A stretch of 64,000 nucleotides of DNA from Klebsiella grimontii (GCF_900200035.1 NZ_FZTC01000053.1:1-64000); one strand, 5' to 3'. Positions 9,708 through 19,921 are shown, counted from the first letter of the stretch. A program made the numbers and translations. Notes: generated by a model not told the origin, from the letters alone.

Positions 9708-11249
9708 ATGTCCTGGTTACTCGAAATGAAAAACATAACTAAAACCTTCGGTACGGTGAAGGCGATTGATAATGTCAGTCTGCGGCTTAACGCCGGGGAA
9801 GTCGTCTCGCTGTGCGGAGAAAACGGCTCCGGGAAATCCACGCTCATGAAGGTGCTGTGCGGAATATATCCGCACGGTAGCTATGAGGGGGAAATTATTT
9901 TTTCCGGGGAAACTTTGCAGCCGGGCCATATTCGCGATACCGAGCGCAAAGGTATCGCCATCATTCATCAGGAGCTGGCGCTGGTAAAACATCTGACCGT
10001 GCTGGAGAACATTTTTCTCGGCGCGGAGATCTCCCGCCACGGTCTGCTGGATTATGAAACCATGACTTTGCGCTGCGAGAAGCTGCTGGCCCAGGTCAAT
10101 TTAGCCATATCACCCGACACCCGCGTCGGCGATTTAGGCCTTGGTCAGCAGCAGCTGGTTGAAATAGCAAAAGCGCTGAACAAGCAGGTGCGGTTGTTAA
10201 TTCTCGACGAACCCACCGCCTCATTAACGGAACAAGAGACGGCAATTCTGCTGAATATTATTCGCGATTTGCAAAATCACGGTATTGCCTGCATTTACAT
10301 TTCCCACAAGCTCAATGAAGTCAAAGCCATCTCCGACACCATCTGCGTGATCCGCGATGGGCAGCATATCGGCACCCGCAACGCTGACGGCATGAGCGAA
10401 GATGACATTATCACCATGATGGTCGGCCGCGAGCTTACCGCCCTCTACCCGAGCGAAGCCCACAGCTGCGGCGATGAAATCCTGCGGGTGGAGAACCTGA
10501 CGGCCTGGCATCCGGTGAATCGCCACATTAAGCGCGTCAATGACGTCTCCTTCTCGCTGCGGCGCGGCGAAATTCTGGGGATTGCCGGGCTGGTCGGCGC
10601 GGGCCGAACCGAAGCGGTGCAGTGTCTGTTCGGCGTCTGGCCGGGCCGCTGGCAGGGAAAAATCTTTATTGATGGTCAACCGGTGACGATTCACACCTGC
10701 CAGCAGGCTATCGCCCAGGGCATTGCCATGGTGCCGGAAGACAGAAAGAAAGACGGCATCGTGCCGGTTATGGCGGTGGGTAAAAACATCACCCTCGCCG
10801 CGTTAAACCAGTTTACCGGTCCGCTGAGCAGCCTTGACGATGCCGGAGAGCAGCTCTGTATTCAGCAATCCATCCAGCGTTTGAAGATCAAAACCTCGTC
10901 GCCGGAGCTGGCGATCGGTCGTCTGAGCGGCGGCAATCAGCAAAAGGCGATCCTCGCCCGCTGCCTGTTGCTGAACCCGCGCATTCTGATACTCGATGAG
11001 CCGACTCGCGGCATCGATATCGGCGCCAAGTACGAAATCTACAAGTTGATTAATCAGCTGGTGCAGCAGGGGATCGCCGTCATTGTTATTTCATCCGAGC
11101 TGCCCGAAGTGCTTGGCCTAAGCGACCGTGTGTTGGTGATGCATGAGGGCAAACTGAAGGCTAATTTGATCAACCAGGGCCTGACCCAGGAACAGGTAAT
11201 GGAAGCCGCACTGAGGAGCGAACGCCATGTCGAAGAACACGTCGTCTGA
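9708..11249 (+). CDS. xylG: D-xylose ABC transporter ATP-binding protein
   Basis: A 513-residue protein with two ABC domains in tandem. The first has Walker [10 protein letters not shown] near residue 38 and Walker [11 protein letters not shown]; the second has a variant P-loop GLVGAGRTE, the signature [13 protein letters not shown] and Walker [11 protein letters not shown]. The degenerate second P-loop is normal for sugar importers of this group. The start at 9708 gives the E. coli length. The gene overlaps xylH by 23 bases, implying translational coupling. Confidence 0.97.
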   Translation: MSWLLEMKNITKTFGTVKAIDNVSLRLNAGEVVSLCGENGSGKSTLMKVLCGIYPHGSYEGEIIFSGETLQPGHIRDTERKGIAIIHQELALVKHLTVLENIFLGAEISRHGLLDYETMTLRCEKLLAQVNLAISPDTRVGDLGLGQQQLVEIAKALNKQVRLLILDEPTASLTEQETAILLNIIRDLQNHGIACIYISHKLNEVKAISDTICVIRDGQHIGTRNADGMSEDDIITMMVGRELTALYPSEAHSCGDEILRVENLTAWHPVNRHIKRVNDVSFSLRRGEILGIAGLVGAGRTEAVQCLFGVWPGRWQGKIFIDGQPVTIHTCQQAIAQGIAMVPEDRKKDGIVPVMAVGKNITLAALNQFTGPLSSLDDAGEQLCIQQSIQRLKIKTSSPELAIGRLSGGNQQKAILARCLLLNPRILILDEPTRGIDIGAKYEIYKLINQLVQQGIAVIVISSELPEVLGLSDRVLVMHEGKLKANLINQGLTQEQVMEAALRSERHVEEHVV

Positions 11250-12408
11250 AATGAAACTCACCCCGCCTGCCGCCGGCGCGCTGTCAGGGCTGAAGGGGAT
11301 GAACCTCCAGGTATTCGTGATGATCGCCGCTATCGTGGCCATTATGCTGTTTTTCACCTGGACCACCGAAGGCGCCTATCTGAGCGCGCGTAATATCTCC
11401 AACCTGCTGCGCCAGACCGCTATCACCGGCATTCTCGCGGTCGGCATGGTGTTTGTGATTATTTCCGCCGAAATCGATCTCTCCGTGGGCTCAATGATGG
11501 GCCTGCTCGGCGGCGCGGCGGCGATTTTTGACGTCTGGCTCGGTTGGCCGCTACCGCTGACGATTGTGGTTACCCTGGTCCTGGGTCTGCTGCTGGGGGC
11601 CTGGAACGGTTTGTGGGTTGCCTATCGTAAGGTCCCCTCGTTTATCGTGACGCTCGCCGGGATGCTGGCATTTCGCGGTATTCTGATAGGCATCACCAAC
11701 GGCACCACCGTTTCTCCCACCAGTCCGGCGATGTCGCAAATCGGCCAGAGCTATCTGCCTGATGGTATTGGCTTTGGCATCGGCGTGCTGGGTATGGCGG
11801 CGTTTATTATCTGGCAGTGGCGCGGCCGTATGCGACGCCAGGCTCTTGGCCTCTCCACGCCCGCCTCCGCCTCAACCGTCGGCCGCCAGACGATCACCGC
11901 CGTTATCGTGCTGGGTGCCATCTGGCTGTTAAACGACTATCGCGGCGTCCCGACGCCGGTACTGATTCTCACCGCGCTGCTGCTGGCGGGCATGTTTATG
12001 GCCACCCGTACCGCGTTCGGGCGGCGCATCTACGCCATCGGCGGCAATCTGGAGGCCGCGCGTTTATCCGGTATCAGCGTGGAGCGCACCAAGCTGGCGG
12101 TGTTCGCCATTAACGGCCTGATGGTGGCGATCGCCGGGTTGATTCTCAGCTCGCGCCTGGGCGCCGGTTCCCCTTCCGCCGGCAACATCGCCGAACTGGA
12201 CGCCATCGCCGCCTGCGTGATCGGCGGTACCAGCCTGGCCGGCGGCATCGGCAGCGTCGCGGGCGCGGTCATGGGCGCTTTCATCATGTCCGCGCTGGAT
12301 AACGGCATGAGCATGATGGATGTCGCCACCTTCTGGCAGTACATCGTCAAAGGGGTCATTTTATTGCTCGCGGTGTGGATGGATTCAGCCACTAAACGTC
12401 GGAACTGA
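11227..12408 (+). CDS. xylH: D-xylose ABC transporter permease
   Basis: A 393-residue, strongly hydrophobic permease of the branched-chain/ribose-type family, with about ten membrane segments. The blocks [20 protein letters not shown], the [18 protein letters not shown] stretch and [13 protein letters not shown] match E. coli XylH closely. It forms the membrane channel of XylFGH. It starts inside the 3' end of xylG and is followed by a long intercistronic hairpin before xylR. Confidence 0.98.
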   Translation: MSKNTSSEMKLTPPAAGALSGLKGMNLQVFVMIAAIVAIMLFFTWTTEGAYLSARNISNLLRQTAITGILAVGMVFVIISAEIDLSVGSMMGLLGGAAAIFDVWLGWPLPLTIVVTLVLGLLLGAWNGLWVAYRKVPSFIVTLAGMLAFRGILIGITNGTTVSPTSPAMSQIGQSYLPDGIGFGIGVLGMAAFIIWQWRGRMRRQALGLSTPASASTVGRQTITAVIVLGAIWLLNDYRGVPTPVLILTALLLAGMFMATRTAFGRRIYAIGGNLEAARLSGISVERTKLAVFAINGLMVAIAGLILSSRLGAGSPSAGNIAELDAIAACVIGGTSLAGGIGSVAGAVMGAFIMSALDNGMSMMDVATFWQYIVKGVILLLAVWMDSATKRRN

Positions 12409-12422
12409 GGACAATGAAAAAA

Positions 12423-12487
12423 AATGCCCGAATTATTTGCGCTACAGCCAAACTTAGGCACAAGTAACTTGAAATAATCCGGGCATT
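12423..12487 (+). repeat. xylH-xylR intercistronic branched hairpin
   Basis: Sixteen-base arms AATGCCCGAATTATTT (12423-12438) and AAATAATCCGGGCATT (12472-12487) pair with one mismatch. The 33-base loop holds two further small dyads, GCC-aaactta-GGC and CAAGTAACTTG, so a three-way junction is possible. It begins 14 bases after the xylH stop and ends 43 bases before xylR. There is no T-run, so a processing or attenuation role is more likely than simple termination. Confidence 0.75.
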
Positions 12488-12530
12488 GGCCGGTATTGTA
12501 TGGCCTGCAAGAGAGACCAGGAACAACACT

Positions 12531-13709
12531 ATGTTTGAAAAGCGTCACCGTATTACGCTGTTATTCAACGCCAACAAGGCCTATGACCGTCAGGTCGTTG
12601 AGGGCGTTGGCGAATATCTCCAGGCATCGCAATTGGAATGGGATATCTTCATTGAGGAAGATTTTCGGGCGCGGATTGAAAACATTAAGGAGTGGTTAGG
12701 CGACGGCGTCATTGCTGATTATGACGATCCGGAAATTGAAAATCTGCTGATCGACGTCAATGTGCCGATTGTCGGCGTTGGCGGCTCCTTCCACCGGCCG
12801 GAATGCTATCCGCCGGTTCACTATATCGCCACCGACAACGCCGCACTGGTCGAGAGCGCCTTTCTGCACCTCAAAGAAAAAGGCATCAACCGCTTCGCCT
12901 TTTACGGCCTGCCCGCTTCCAGCTGTAAGGGCTGGGCCGCCGAGCGCGAACACGCGTTTTGCCAGCTGGTCGCCAGAGAGAAATATCGCGGCGTGGTCTA
13001 TCAGGGTCTAGAGACGGCGCCCGAAAACTGGCAGCATGCGCAAAATCGCCTCGCCGACTGGCTGCAAACCCTGCCGCCGCAAACCGGCATCATCGCCGTT
13101 ACCGACGCCCGCGCCCGCCACGTATTACAGGCCTGCGAGCGCCTGCATATTCCGGTACCGGAAAAGCTGTGCGTTATTGGCATAGATAACGAAGAGCTTA
13201 CTCGCTACCTGTCGCGCGTGGCGCTGTCTTCCGTTGCGCAGGGCACACGCCAGATGGGCTATCAGGCGGCAAAGCTGCTGCATCGCCTGCTGGAGAATGA
13301 AGAGCTACCGCTTCAGCGCCAGCTTATCCCGCCGATGCGCGTGGTTGAGCGCCGCTCCACCGACTACCGCTCGCTCACCGATCCCTCGGTTATTCAGGCG
13401 ATGCACTATATTCGTAACCACGCCTGTAAAGGGATTAAGGTAGAGCAGGTGCTGGACGCCGTCGGCATTTCCCGCTCGAATCTGGAAAAGCGCTTCAAAG
13501 AAGAAGTGGGCGAGACCATTCATACGGTGATCCACAGCGAAAAACTGGAAAAAGCCCGTAGCCTGCTGGTATCGACCACCCTTTCGATTAACGAAATCTC
13601 GCAGATGTGCGGCTATCCCTCGCTGCAGTATTTCTACTCGGTGTTTAAGAAAGAGTACGACGTGACGCCGAAGGAGTACCGCGACCGGCACAGCGAAGTG
13701 ATGATGTAG
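12531..13709 (+). CDS. xylR: xylose operon activator XylR
   Basis: A 392-residue regulator with an N-terminal periplasmic-binding-like D-xylose sensor domain (residues about 5-270; RITLLFNANKAYDRQVVEG) and a C-terminal AraC-type double helix-turn-helix (about 285-390; VEQVLDAVGISRSNLEKRFKEEVG and INEISQMCGYPSLQYFYSVFKKEY). The length equals E. coli XylR. In that organism it activates xylAB and xylFGH when xylose binds. The start at 12531 is chosen over 12486 because it gives the family N-terminus and follows a GAGACCAGG stretch. Confidence 0.97.
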   Translation: MFEKRHRITLLFNANKAYDRQVVEGVGEYLQASQLEWDIFIEEDFRARIENIKEWLGDGVIADYDDPEIENLLIDVNVPIVGVGGSFHRPECYPPVHYIATDNAALVESAFLHLKEKGINRFAFYGLPASSCKGWAAEREHAFCQLVAREKYRGVVYQGLETAPENWQHAQNRLADWLQTLPPQTGIIAVTDARARHVLQACERLHIPVPEKLCVIGIDNEELTRYLSRVALSSVAQGTRQMGYQAAKLLHRLLENEELPLQRQLIPPMRVVERRSTDYRSLTDPSVIQAMHYIRNHACKGIKVEQVLDAVGISRSNLEKRFKEEVGETIHTVIHSEKLEKARSLLVSTTLSINEISQMCGYPSLQYFYSVFKKEYDVTPKEYRDRHSEVMM

Positions 13710-13721
13710 CGCGCAAAGAAA

Positions 13722-13748
13722 AATGCCCGGGCTTACGCGCCGGGCATT
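13722..13748. terminator. bidirectional terminator between xylR and bax
   Basis: AATGCCCGG (13722-13730) pairs perfectly with CCGGGCATT (13740-13748). An A-rich stretch lies on the left and a short T/A stretch on the right. It sits between the convergent stops of xylR and bax. Confidence 0.7.
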
Positions 13749-13769
13749 AATGGTGACATGCAAGAGCAA

Positions 13770-14597
13770 TTACATGTGTGCGGCTATCAACCGCTGGTTA
13801 TCCTGATACATCGCGAAGAGATAGTTGTTATAGCTTGACCCTTTGGTCGAATAGCCCTTCAGCTTATGAATCATCGTGCTGGCGGTCACTTCCTGATCGG
13901 CTTTACGCAGCTGCGCACGCGATTTACGGAACGACGAGTAGGCCGGATGCGTATTCAGATTTCTGACATAGGCCTGAACGGACTCTTCCACCGAATCAAA
14001 CTGGGAGTAGCCCTTCACCGCGCCGCGGCAGTTTCCACCGCCACACTTCATACCAAACAGATTGTTGTTCACCCGCGCCAGCTTTGACGTTCCCCAGCCG
14101 CTTTCCGCCGCTGCCATGGTAGCGACCATGCTATTCGGGATAATGTCGACGCGCTCAAGCAGCGAGTTCCATGGAATATGGCGAGTATTGCCGGACCACT
14201 TCACTTTATAGCGAGAGGCGATCTCTTTCAGCCGCGTACGCTCGCTCGGCGACCAGCGCGCATCGTACTGCTTGGAAACAAGCCAGTTACGATCGGCGGT
14301 AATCACCTGATTCTGTTTCGTAATATAAGGCATTACCGTCCGGAGAAACGCTTTTTTCCTTGGTGTCCCGGAAGGGTATTTTCGCAAATCAGGAAGTGAA
14401 CTGCTCTTTACACTATTGCGAGAATACTCTTGTTTACTGCTTACCTTGCTTACTTTAACGGTACTTTTCTTCTTAACGATTGGGGCTTTATGACTCGTTG
14501 TTGCTGTGTGTGTTGTTGCCAGCACACTACCTGAAAATATGCAGGTAAGTAACATGAGTATCGCGGCCCCATATCGTCGAATGGGAGTCGATATCAT
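13770..14597 (-). CDS. bax: Bax, glucosaminidase-family exported protein
   Basis: 275 residues, one more than E. coli Bax. A signal peptide (RRYGAAILMLLTCIFSGSVLA) is followed by a basic Ser/Lys-rich linker and a C-terminal N-acetyl-beta-glucosaminidase (FlgJ-like) domain. AAAESGWGTSKLARVNNNLFG carries the probable catalytic Glu, and the ending YLFAMYQDNQRLIAAHM is family-typical. It probably acts on peptidoglycan in the periplasm; its physiological role is unclear. It converges on xylR. Confidence 0.93.
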   Translation of the reverse strand: MISTPIRRYGAAILMLLTCIFSGSVLATTHTATTSHKAPIVKKKSTVKVSKVSSKQEYSRNSVKSSSLPDLRKYPSGTPRKKAFLRTVMPYITKQNQVITADRNWLVSKQYDARWSPSERTRLKEIASRYKVKWSGNTRHIPWNSLLERVDIIPNSMVATMAAAESGWGTSKLARVNNNLFGMKCGGGNCRGAVKGYSQFDSVEESVQAYVRNLNTHPAYSSFRKSRAQLRKADQEVTASTMIHKLKGYSTKGSSYNNYLFAMYQDNQRLIAAHM

Positions 14598-14912
14598 TAG
14601 GTCTCCTGGTCGGATGCAATCATTCCAACGCCTTGTTTTTCACAAAAAATCGATAGTTGAATCGCGAATAGTATCAAAAATACCCAGATGACGCACCCAC
14701 AGAAATAGTCCAATTCCGAAAAGCTGTCATCTGAAATCGGTTTCCGCCTCCTGACAACAGTACAAAAATGCGACTACCCTCTCATTTTTTGCTCATTTTT
14801 TGAACGCGATCACTCACCCTTTTCCATCCTCCCTGGAAAAGCGCCGCTGGGATGAGTTCATGGGACTACTGGACGCGCAAACTGAACAAAAAACCGCACA
14901 CAGGACTCCGGA
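14598..14912. promoter_or_regulatory. bax-malS divergent intergenic region
   Basis: A 315-base region with the promoters of the two divergent genes and no gene of its own. Two decamers resembling the MalT box GGGGAKGAGG lie close to malS and are listed separately. The bax-proximal half is AT-rich, with no motif I can name. Confidence 0.5.
14825..14857. promoter_or_regulatory. two candidate MalT boxes upstream of malS
   Basis: AGGGAGGATG on the minus strand (14825-14834) and TGGGATGAGT on the plus strand (14848-14857) each match the MalT consensus at about 8 of 10 positions. malS is a MalT-dependent gene in E. coli, which supports the reading. The two boxes are inverted relative to each other. 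Spacing to the promoter was not verified. Confidence 0.45.
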
Positions 14913-16946
14913 ATGAAACTCGCTGCGCTTGCGTCGCTGCTGGTGCCTGGGATGGCCTTCGCCGCCTGGACTACCGCAGATTTCCCCGCCTTTACCGAAG
15001 AAGGCACCGGCAGATTTATCAGTCAAAACGAGGTAGCAAAGGGTACGCGCCCTCTGCGGATTACGTTTGACCAACAGTGCTGGCAGCCTGCCGGCGCGAT
15101 CAAGCTCAACCAGATGCTCTCTATGGAGCCTTGCCGCGATCCGGCGCCGCAGTGGCGCGTCTTCCGCGATGGCCGCTATACCCTGGAAGTCGATACCCGT
15201 TCAGGTACGCCAACCCTGATGGTCTCTCTGGAAGAGAAACAGACCTCCACCGCCGCCGCGCCGCAGATCAAGCAGTGCCCGAAATGGGATGGCAAGCCGC
15301 TCACCATTGACGTCAGCAAATCCTTTGCCGAAGGCAGTCAAGTTCGCGACTTCTACAGCGGCAATATCGCGACCGTCAGCGGCGGTAAAATTACCCTCCA
15401 GCCGGCGTTTAATAGCAATGGTCTGCTGCTGCTTGAACGCGCGGATACGGAAGCCGCCGCGCCGTTCAACTGGCATAACGCCACCGTCTATTTCGTCCTG
15501 ACCGATCGCTTTGTCAACGGCAACCCGGCCAACGACAATAGCTATGGTCGCCATAAAGACGGCATGCAGGAAATTGGCACCTTCCACGGCGGCGATCTCC
15601 AGGGCCTGACCAGCAAACTGGATTACCTCCAGCAGCTCGGCGTTAACGCGCTATGGATCAGTTCGCCGCTGGAACAAATCCACGGCTGGGTCGGCGGCGG
15701 TACGAAAGGCGATTTCCCGCATTACGCCTATCACGGCTATTACATCCAGGACTGGACGAAGCTGGATGCCAATATGGGGACGGAAGACGATCTGCGCCGC
15801 CTCGTCGATGAGGCCCACAAGCGTGGGATCCGCATTCTGTTCGACGTGGTGATGAACCACACCGGCTACGCGACCCTGGCCGATATGCAGGAGTTTCAGT
15901 TTGGCTCGCTGTACATCCAGGGGGATGAACTGAAAAAGACCCTCGGAGAGCGCTGGACAGACTGGAAGCCCCGCGCGGGACAAAGCTGGCACAGCTTTAA
16001 CGATTACATCAACTTTAGCGATAAAGCCGGATGGGAGAAATGGTGGGGTAAAAAATGGATCCGCACCGATATCGGCGACTACGACAACCCCGGCTTTGAC
16101 GACCTGACCATGTCGCTGGCCTTCCTGCCGGATCTTAAAACCGAATCCACGGAGCCATCGGGCCTGCCGAACTTCTATCGCCATAAGCCGGATACCGCGG
16201 CCAAAGCGATCCCAGGCTACACGCCGCGCGATTATCTGACCCACTGGCTGAGCCAATGGGTACGCGACTACGGCATCGACGGCTTCCGCGTCGATACCGC
16301 CAAGCACGTCGAGCAGGCGGCCTGGCTGCAGTTAAAAACTCAGGCCACCGAAGCGCTAGCAGAATGGAAGAAAGCGAACCCGGACAAAGCGCTGGATAAC
16401 GCGCCGTTCTGGATGACCGGCGAAGCCTGGGGCCACGGCGTGATGCAGAGCGACTACTATCGCCACGGCTTTGACGCCATGCTGAACTTTGATTATCAGG
16501 ATCAGGCGGCAAAAGCGACAAGCTGCCTGGCGAATATCGACCTGACCTGGCAACATATGGCGGATAAGCTTCAGGATTTCAACGTGTTAAGCTACCTCTC
16601 CTCGCATGATACCAGCCTGTTCCGCGAAGGCGGCAGCACGGCGGCGGAACTGCTGCTGCTCGCGCCCGGCGCAGTGCAGATCTTCTACGGCGATGAATCC
16701 TCACGGCCGTTCGGCCCGACAGGTTCCGATCCGCTTCAGGGTACGCGTTCAGATATGAACTGGCAGGACGTCAGCGGCAAAGCCGCGCGCAGCGTGACCC
16801 ACTGGGAGAAATTGGGCCAGTTCCGCGCCCGTCACCCGGCGATCGGCATGGGTAAACAAACCACGCTATCGATGGCGAAAGGCTACGGCTTTATTCGCGA
16901 GAACGGCGATGACAAAGTGATGGTGGTATGGGCAGGTCAGCAGTAG
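14913..16946 (+). CDS. malS: periplasmic alpha-amylase
   Basis: A 677-residue GH13 enzyme, one longer than E. coli MalS, that hydrolyses long maltodextrins in the periplasm for uptake by the maltose system. A signal peptide is seen at the N-terminus (MKLAALASLLVPGMAFA). The N-terminal region is Cys-containing, followed by the (beta/alpha)8 barrel: FDVVMNHTGY, the nucleophile Asp461 in DGFRVDTAKH, the acid/base Glu in TGEAWGHG, and LSSHDTSLF. Transcription probably depends on MalT. Confidence 0.97.
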   Translation: MKLAALASLLVPGMAFAAWTTADFPAFTEEGTGRFISQNEVAKGTRPLRITFDQQCWQPAGAIKLNQMLSMEPCRDPAPQWRVFRDGRYTLEVDTRSGTPTLMVSLEEKQTSTAAAPQIKQCPKWDGKPLTIDVSKSFAEGSQVRDFYSGNIATVSGGKITLQPAFNSNGLLLLERADTEAAAPFNWHNATVYFVLTDRFVNGNPANDNSYGRHKDGMQEIGTFHGGDLQGLTSKLDYLQQLGVNALWISSPLEQIHGWVGGGTKGDFPHYAYHGYYIQDWTKLDANMGTEDDLRRLVDEAHKRGIRILFDVVMNHTGYATLADMQEFQFGSLYIQGDELKKTLGERWTDWKPRAGQSWHSFNDYINFSDKAGWEKWWGKKWIRTDIGDYDNPGFDDLTMSLAFLPDLKTESTEPSGLPNFYRHKPDTAAKAIPGYTPRDYLTHWLSQWVRDYGIDGFRVDTAKHVEQAAWLQLKTQATEALAEWKKANPDKALDNAPFWMTGEAWGHGVMQSDYYRHGFDAMLNFDYQDQAAKATSCLANIDLTWQHMADKLQDFNVLSYLSSHDTSLFREGGSTAAELLLLAPGAVQIFYGDESSRPFGPTGSDPLQGTRSDMNWQDVSGKAARSVTHWEKLGQFRARHPAIGMGKQTTLSMAKGYGFIRENGDDKVMVVWAGQQ

Positions 16947-16959
16947 CTTTCTGACCCAC

Positions 16960-16987
16960 GGCTCCCCAGGCGTCCGGGGAGCCTTTT
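16960..16987 (+). terminator. malS terminator
   Basis: Perfect 8-bp GC-rich stem GGCTCCCC (16960-16967) and GGGGAGCC (16976-16983) followed by TTTT, 13 bases after the malS stop. This is a standard intrinsic terminator. Confidence 0.85.
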
Positions 16988-17119
16988 CAGGATAAACATC
17001 CAAAAATGTTTTCTCTCACAGAATAAAAACAAAATATCTTCCTGATACCTCGATTTGCACCCTGTCTGCGCTGGCGTTATGGTTACCCACTTTCCTGGAA
17101 TACCGACAGACTAATCGCG

Positions 17120-18379
17120 ATGACATTTTCACTTTTTGGCGACAAATTTACCCGTCATTCGGGCATCACCCGCTTGATGGAAGACCTCAATGACGGCCTG
17201 CGTACGCCGGGCGCCATCATGCTGGGCGGCGGCAATCCCGCGCAGATTCCGGAAATGAATGATTACTTCCATAGCCTGCTGGCCGACATGCTGAACAGCG
17301 GCAAAGCCCTTGATGCGCTTTGTAATTATGACGGTCCGCAGGGTAAAAGCGAGCTGCTGACCCTGCTGGCACAAATGCTGCGCGACGAACTGGGATGGGA
17401 GATCGAACCACAGAATATTGCACTGACAAATGGCAGCCAGAGCGCGTTTTTCTACTTGTTTAACCTCTTCGCAGGCCGTCGTGCGGATGGAACCACCCGT
17501 AAAGTGCTGTTTCCGTTGACGCCTGAGTACATTGGCTACGCCGATTCCGGCCTCGAAGAAGATCTGTTTGTCGCCACTCGCCCGAACATTGAACTGCTGC
17601 CGGAGGGACAGTTTAAATACCACGTGGATTTCGAACATTTGCAGGTCACGGACGAGACGGGAATGATCTGCGTTTCCCGCCCCACCAACCCAACCGGTAA
17701 CGTGATCACCGACGATGAGCTGATCAAGCTGGATGCGCTGGCCAACCAGCACGGCATCCCGTTGGTGATTGATAACGCCTACGGCGTTCCGTTCCCGGGG
17801 ATTATTTTCAGCGACGCCAGGCCGCTGTGGAATCCGAATATCGTGCTGTGCATGAGCCTCTCCAAGCTGGGCCTGCCGGGCAGCCGCTGCGGGATTATCA
17901 TCGCTAACGAAAAAATCATCACCGCCATCAGCAATATGAACGGCATTATCAGTCTCGCCCCCGGTGGAATGGGGCCGGCCATGATGTGCGAGATGATTAA
18001 GCGCAACGATCTTCTGCGCCTGTCAGAAACGGTGATAAAGCCGTTCTATTATCAGCGCGTGCAGGAGACTATCGCCATTATTCGCCGCTATTTGCCGGAA
18101 GATCGCTGCCTGATTCATAAGCCGGAAGGGGCGATTTTTCTCTGGCTGTGGTTTAAGGATCTGCCGATTTCTACCGAGCTGCTGTACCAGCGCCTGAAAA
18201 AGCGCGGCGTTCTGATGGTGCCGGGCGACTACTTCTTCCCGGGCCTGGATAAGCCATGGCCACACACGCATCAATGCATGCGCATGAACTACGTGCCGGA
18301 CCCGGAGAAAATTGAAGCGGGCGTGAGGATTCTCGCCGAAGAAGTTGAACGCGCCTGGCGTGAACAGGACCCGTCATAG
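17120..18379 (+). CDS. avtA: valine-pyruvate aminotransferase
   Basis: A 419-residue PLP-dependent class I/II aminotransferase, two residues longer than E. coli AvtA. It transaminates valine or alanine with 2-oxoisovalerate or pyruvate. Visible features are the substrate loop GGGNPAQIPEM, SRPTNPTGNVITDDEL, and the PLP-lysine segment SLSKLGLPGSRCG. It has its own upstream region after the malS terminator and is followed by REP-type palindromes. Confidence 0.96.
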   Translation: MTFSLFGDKFTRHSGITRLMEDLNDGLRTPGAIMLGGGNPAQIPEMNDYFHSLLADMLNSGKALDALCNYDGPQGKSELLTLLAQMLRDELGWEIEPQNIALTNGSQSAFFYLFNLFAGRRADGTTRKVLFPLTPEYIGYADSGLEEDLFVATRPNIELLPEGQFKYHVDFEHLQVTDETGMICVSRPTNPTGNVITDDELIKLDALANQHGIPLVIDNAYGVPFPGIIFSDARPLWNPNIVLCMSLSKLGLPGSRCGIIIANEKIITAISNMNGIISLAPGGMGPAMMCEMIKRNDLLRLSETVIKPFYYQRVQETIAIIRRYLPEDRCLIHKPEGAIFLWLWFKDLPISTELLYQRLKKRGVLMVPGDYFFPGLDKPWPHTHQCMRMNYVPDPEKIEAGVRILAEEVERAWREQDPS

Positions 18380-18401
18380 GCCCGAATAAGCCAGATCTAT
18401 T

Positions 18402-18474
18402 CCCGGCTCGCACTGCGTTTAGCCGGGCTACACGTCCCGTAGCCCGAACACGCGCGCCAGCGCCGCCTCCGGGA
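18402..18474. repeat. REP/BIME palindromes between avtA and ysaA
   Basis: Two inverted units, CCCGGCT...AGCCGGGCTA and GTAGCCCG...CGCCTCCGGGA, in the gap between the convergent avtA and ysaA. The GTAGCCCG and GCCTCCGGGA cores recur at 27.8, 32.4, 43.2 and 47.7 kb. Confidence 0.8.
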
Positions 18475-18480
18475 AACACG

Positions 18481-18969
18481 CTACGTCGCCAGCGCCATCC
18501 GCTGGCGACGTTCAGCGGCTATTCTTTCCAGCTCCATCGGCTCCATGCAGCGCAGCGCCTGGGTCGGGCACGCCGCCACGCAGGCCGGGCCTTCGTCGCG
18601 ATGGCTGCATAAATCGCACTTCAGCGCCTGTACGCCCTCCTCCACCCGCATCACGGTCATCGCGCCATAGGGGCACGCTACCATACAGCTTTTGCATCCG
18701 ATGCAGCGGCGTTGATCTACGCGCCAGACCGAATTTTCTCGGCGGATTGCGCCCTCGGGGCAGACGTTGGCGCAGGGCGCATCTTCGCACTGGCGGCACA
18801 GCGTCGCCGTCGAGAGTTCATCATTTTTCACCACGCGGATCCGCGGCGCAAAGCGCGCGGCGGAGACGCCAGAACAGTCCTGGTCCTGCTGATGGGACAC
18901 CACGCAGGCGACTTCACAGGTACGGCAGCCGATGCACTTTTCCGCATCCGCGAGAATAAACCGATTCAT
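18481..18969 (-). CDS. ysaA: 4Fe-4S ferredoxin-type electron transfer protein YsaA
   Basis: 162 residues with four cysteine clusters, enough for four [4Fe-4S] centres: CIGCRTCEVAC, CRQCEDAPCANVCP, CIGCKSCMVACP and CDLC...CVAACP. This HydN/DmsB-like layout matches E. coli YsaA. It is likely a cytoplasmic or peripheral electron carrier for an oxidoreductase encoded elsewhere. No partner enzyme lies next to it. Confidence 0.93.
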   Translation of the reverse strand: MNRFILADAEKCIGCRTCEVACVVSHQQDQDCSGVSAARFAPRIRVVKNDELSTATLCRQCEDAPCANVCPEGAIRRENSVWRVDQRRCIGCKSCMVACPYGAMTVMRVEEGVQALKCDLCSHRDEGPACVAACPTQALRCMEPMELERIAAERRQRMALAT

Positions 18970-19087
18970 CCTTGCTCCATTGGGGATAAAAACGCAGAGT
19001 GCCAGAAAAAACCGCTTCCGCGCCTTGATCCTGAATGGAGTCAGCGGCGTTTTCTCTCAGATGTCCGGGATTATCTGGTCATTTGCC

Positions 19088-19921
19088 TTAACCTTCCCGC
19101 ACGGAAAAGCCCAGTTCGCGAGAAATCGCCTCTGCCGTATCGCGTAGCGGCTTGAGTAAATTTTTCTCTCCCACCTGCTTGAGGCGCGATGTTGATAGAG
19201 AGATAGAAATGGCATAAGGCACGCGCCCATGGATATCAAAAACGGGGACAGCCAGGCACGACACGCCCAGCTCGTTCTCTTCCCTGTCCATCGCCATATT
19301 TCGCTCGCGGATCTGCGCCAGTTCATCATGCATCGCAGGCAAGCCGGTAATGGTATTACGGGTCAGCGGCTGAATAATCTCCTGGTGTGAATTCCAGTAG
19401 CTCTCAACGTAGTCAGGATGGCCAAACGCCATATAAATCTTGCCCATTGCCGAGCAGTACAGCGGCATGTGCTGGCCAATATAGGCGCGCGTACGCAGCA
19501 TACCGGTGGTCGGCTCCAGCTTATAAATCAGGATCGCGTGGTCATCTTCACGGCTGGAGAAGTTCACCGTCTCGCCGGTGGCCAGGTTAAGCGCCTCAAG
19601 ATGCGGCGCCGCGACGTGGATAATATTCAGCGACGACAACGCCTTTTGGCCAACGGCGATAAATTTTGTCGTCAGACGATAGCTCCCCGCCGCCGGGGCA
19701 GGCGTCACGTACCCGCAGGACTGCAGCCCCTGTAATAAGCGATGAACGGTACTTTTGTTCAGTCCCGCCAGTTCCGACAGATGCGCCAGCGGACAGCCAT
19801 TTGGATAATTACTCAGGATCTCAATTAGCATCAACCCACGAAAAAGGCTCTGACTTCCGGCAGGCCTCTCTTTATCTTGCGTGTTCTCGCTTTCTTTTGT
19901 GCCCATCGCTTCCGCTCCCAT
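19088..19921 (-). CDS. yiaJ: IclR-family repressor of the yiaK-S operon
   Basis: 277 residues from MGAEAMGTKE, nearly identical in the visible core to E. coli YiaJ (SQSLFRGLMLIEILSNYPNG; winged helix LSELAGLNKSTVHRLLQGL). The C-terminal IclR effector domain runs from about residue 95 to the end. Published work on Klebsiella reports that it represses yiaKLX1X2PQRS and responds to L-ascorbate 6-phosphate. A much longer upstream frame exists but runs through the intergenic region and yiaK. The second Met at 19906 is another possible start. Confidence 0.95.
   Translation of the reverse strand: MGAEAMGTKESENTQDKERPAGSQSLFRGLMLIEILSNYPNGCPLAHLSELAGLNKSTVHRLLQGLQSCGYVTPAPAAGSYRLTTKFIAVGQKALSSLNIIHVAAPHLEALNLATGETVNFSSREDDHAILIYKLEPTTGMLRTRAYIGQHMPLYCSAMGKIYMAFGHPDYVESYWNSHQEIIQPLTRNTITGLPAMHDELAQIRERNMAMDREENELGVSCLAVPVFDIHGRVPYAISISLSTSRLKQVGEKNLLKPLRDTAEAISRELGFSVREG

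Noticed and set aside
16960-17119. Possible small gene or sRNA between malS and avtA
   Set aside because: Only the malS terminator and an AT-rich promoter-like stretch are seen; no conserved frame or second terminator.
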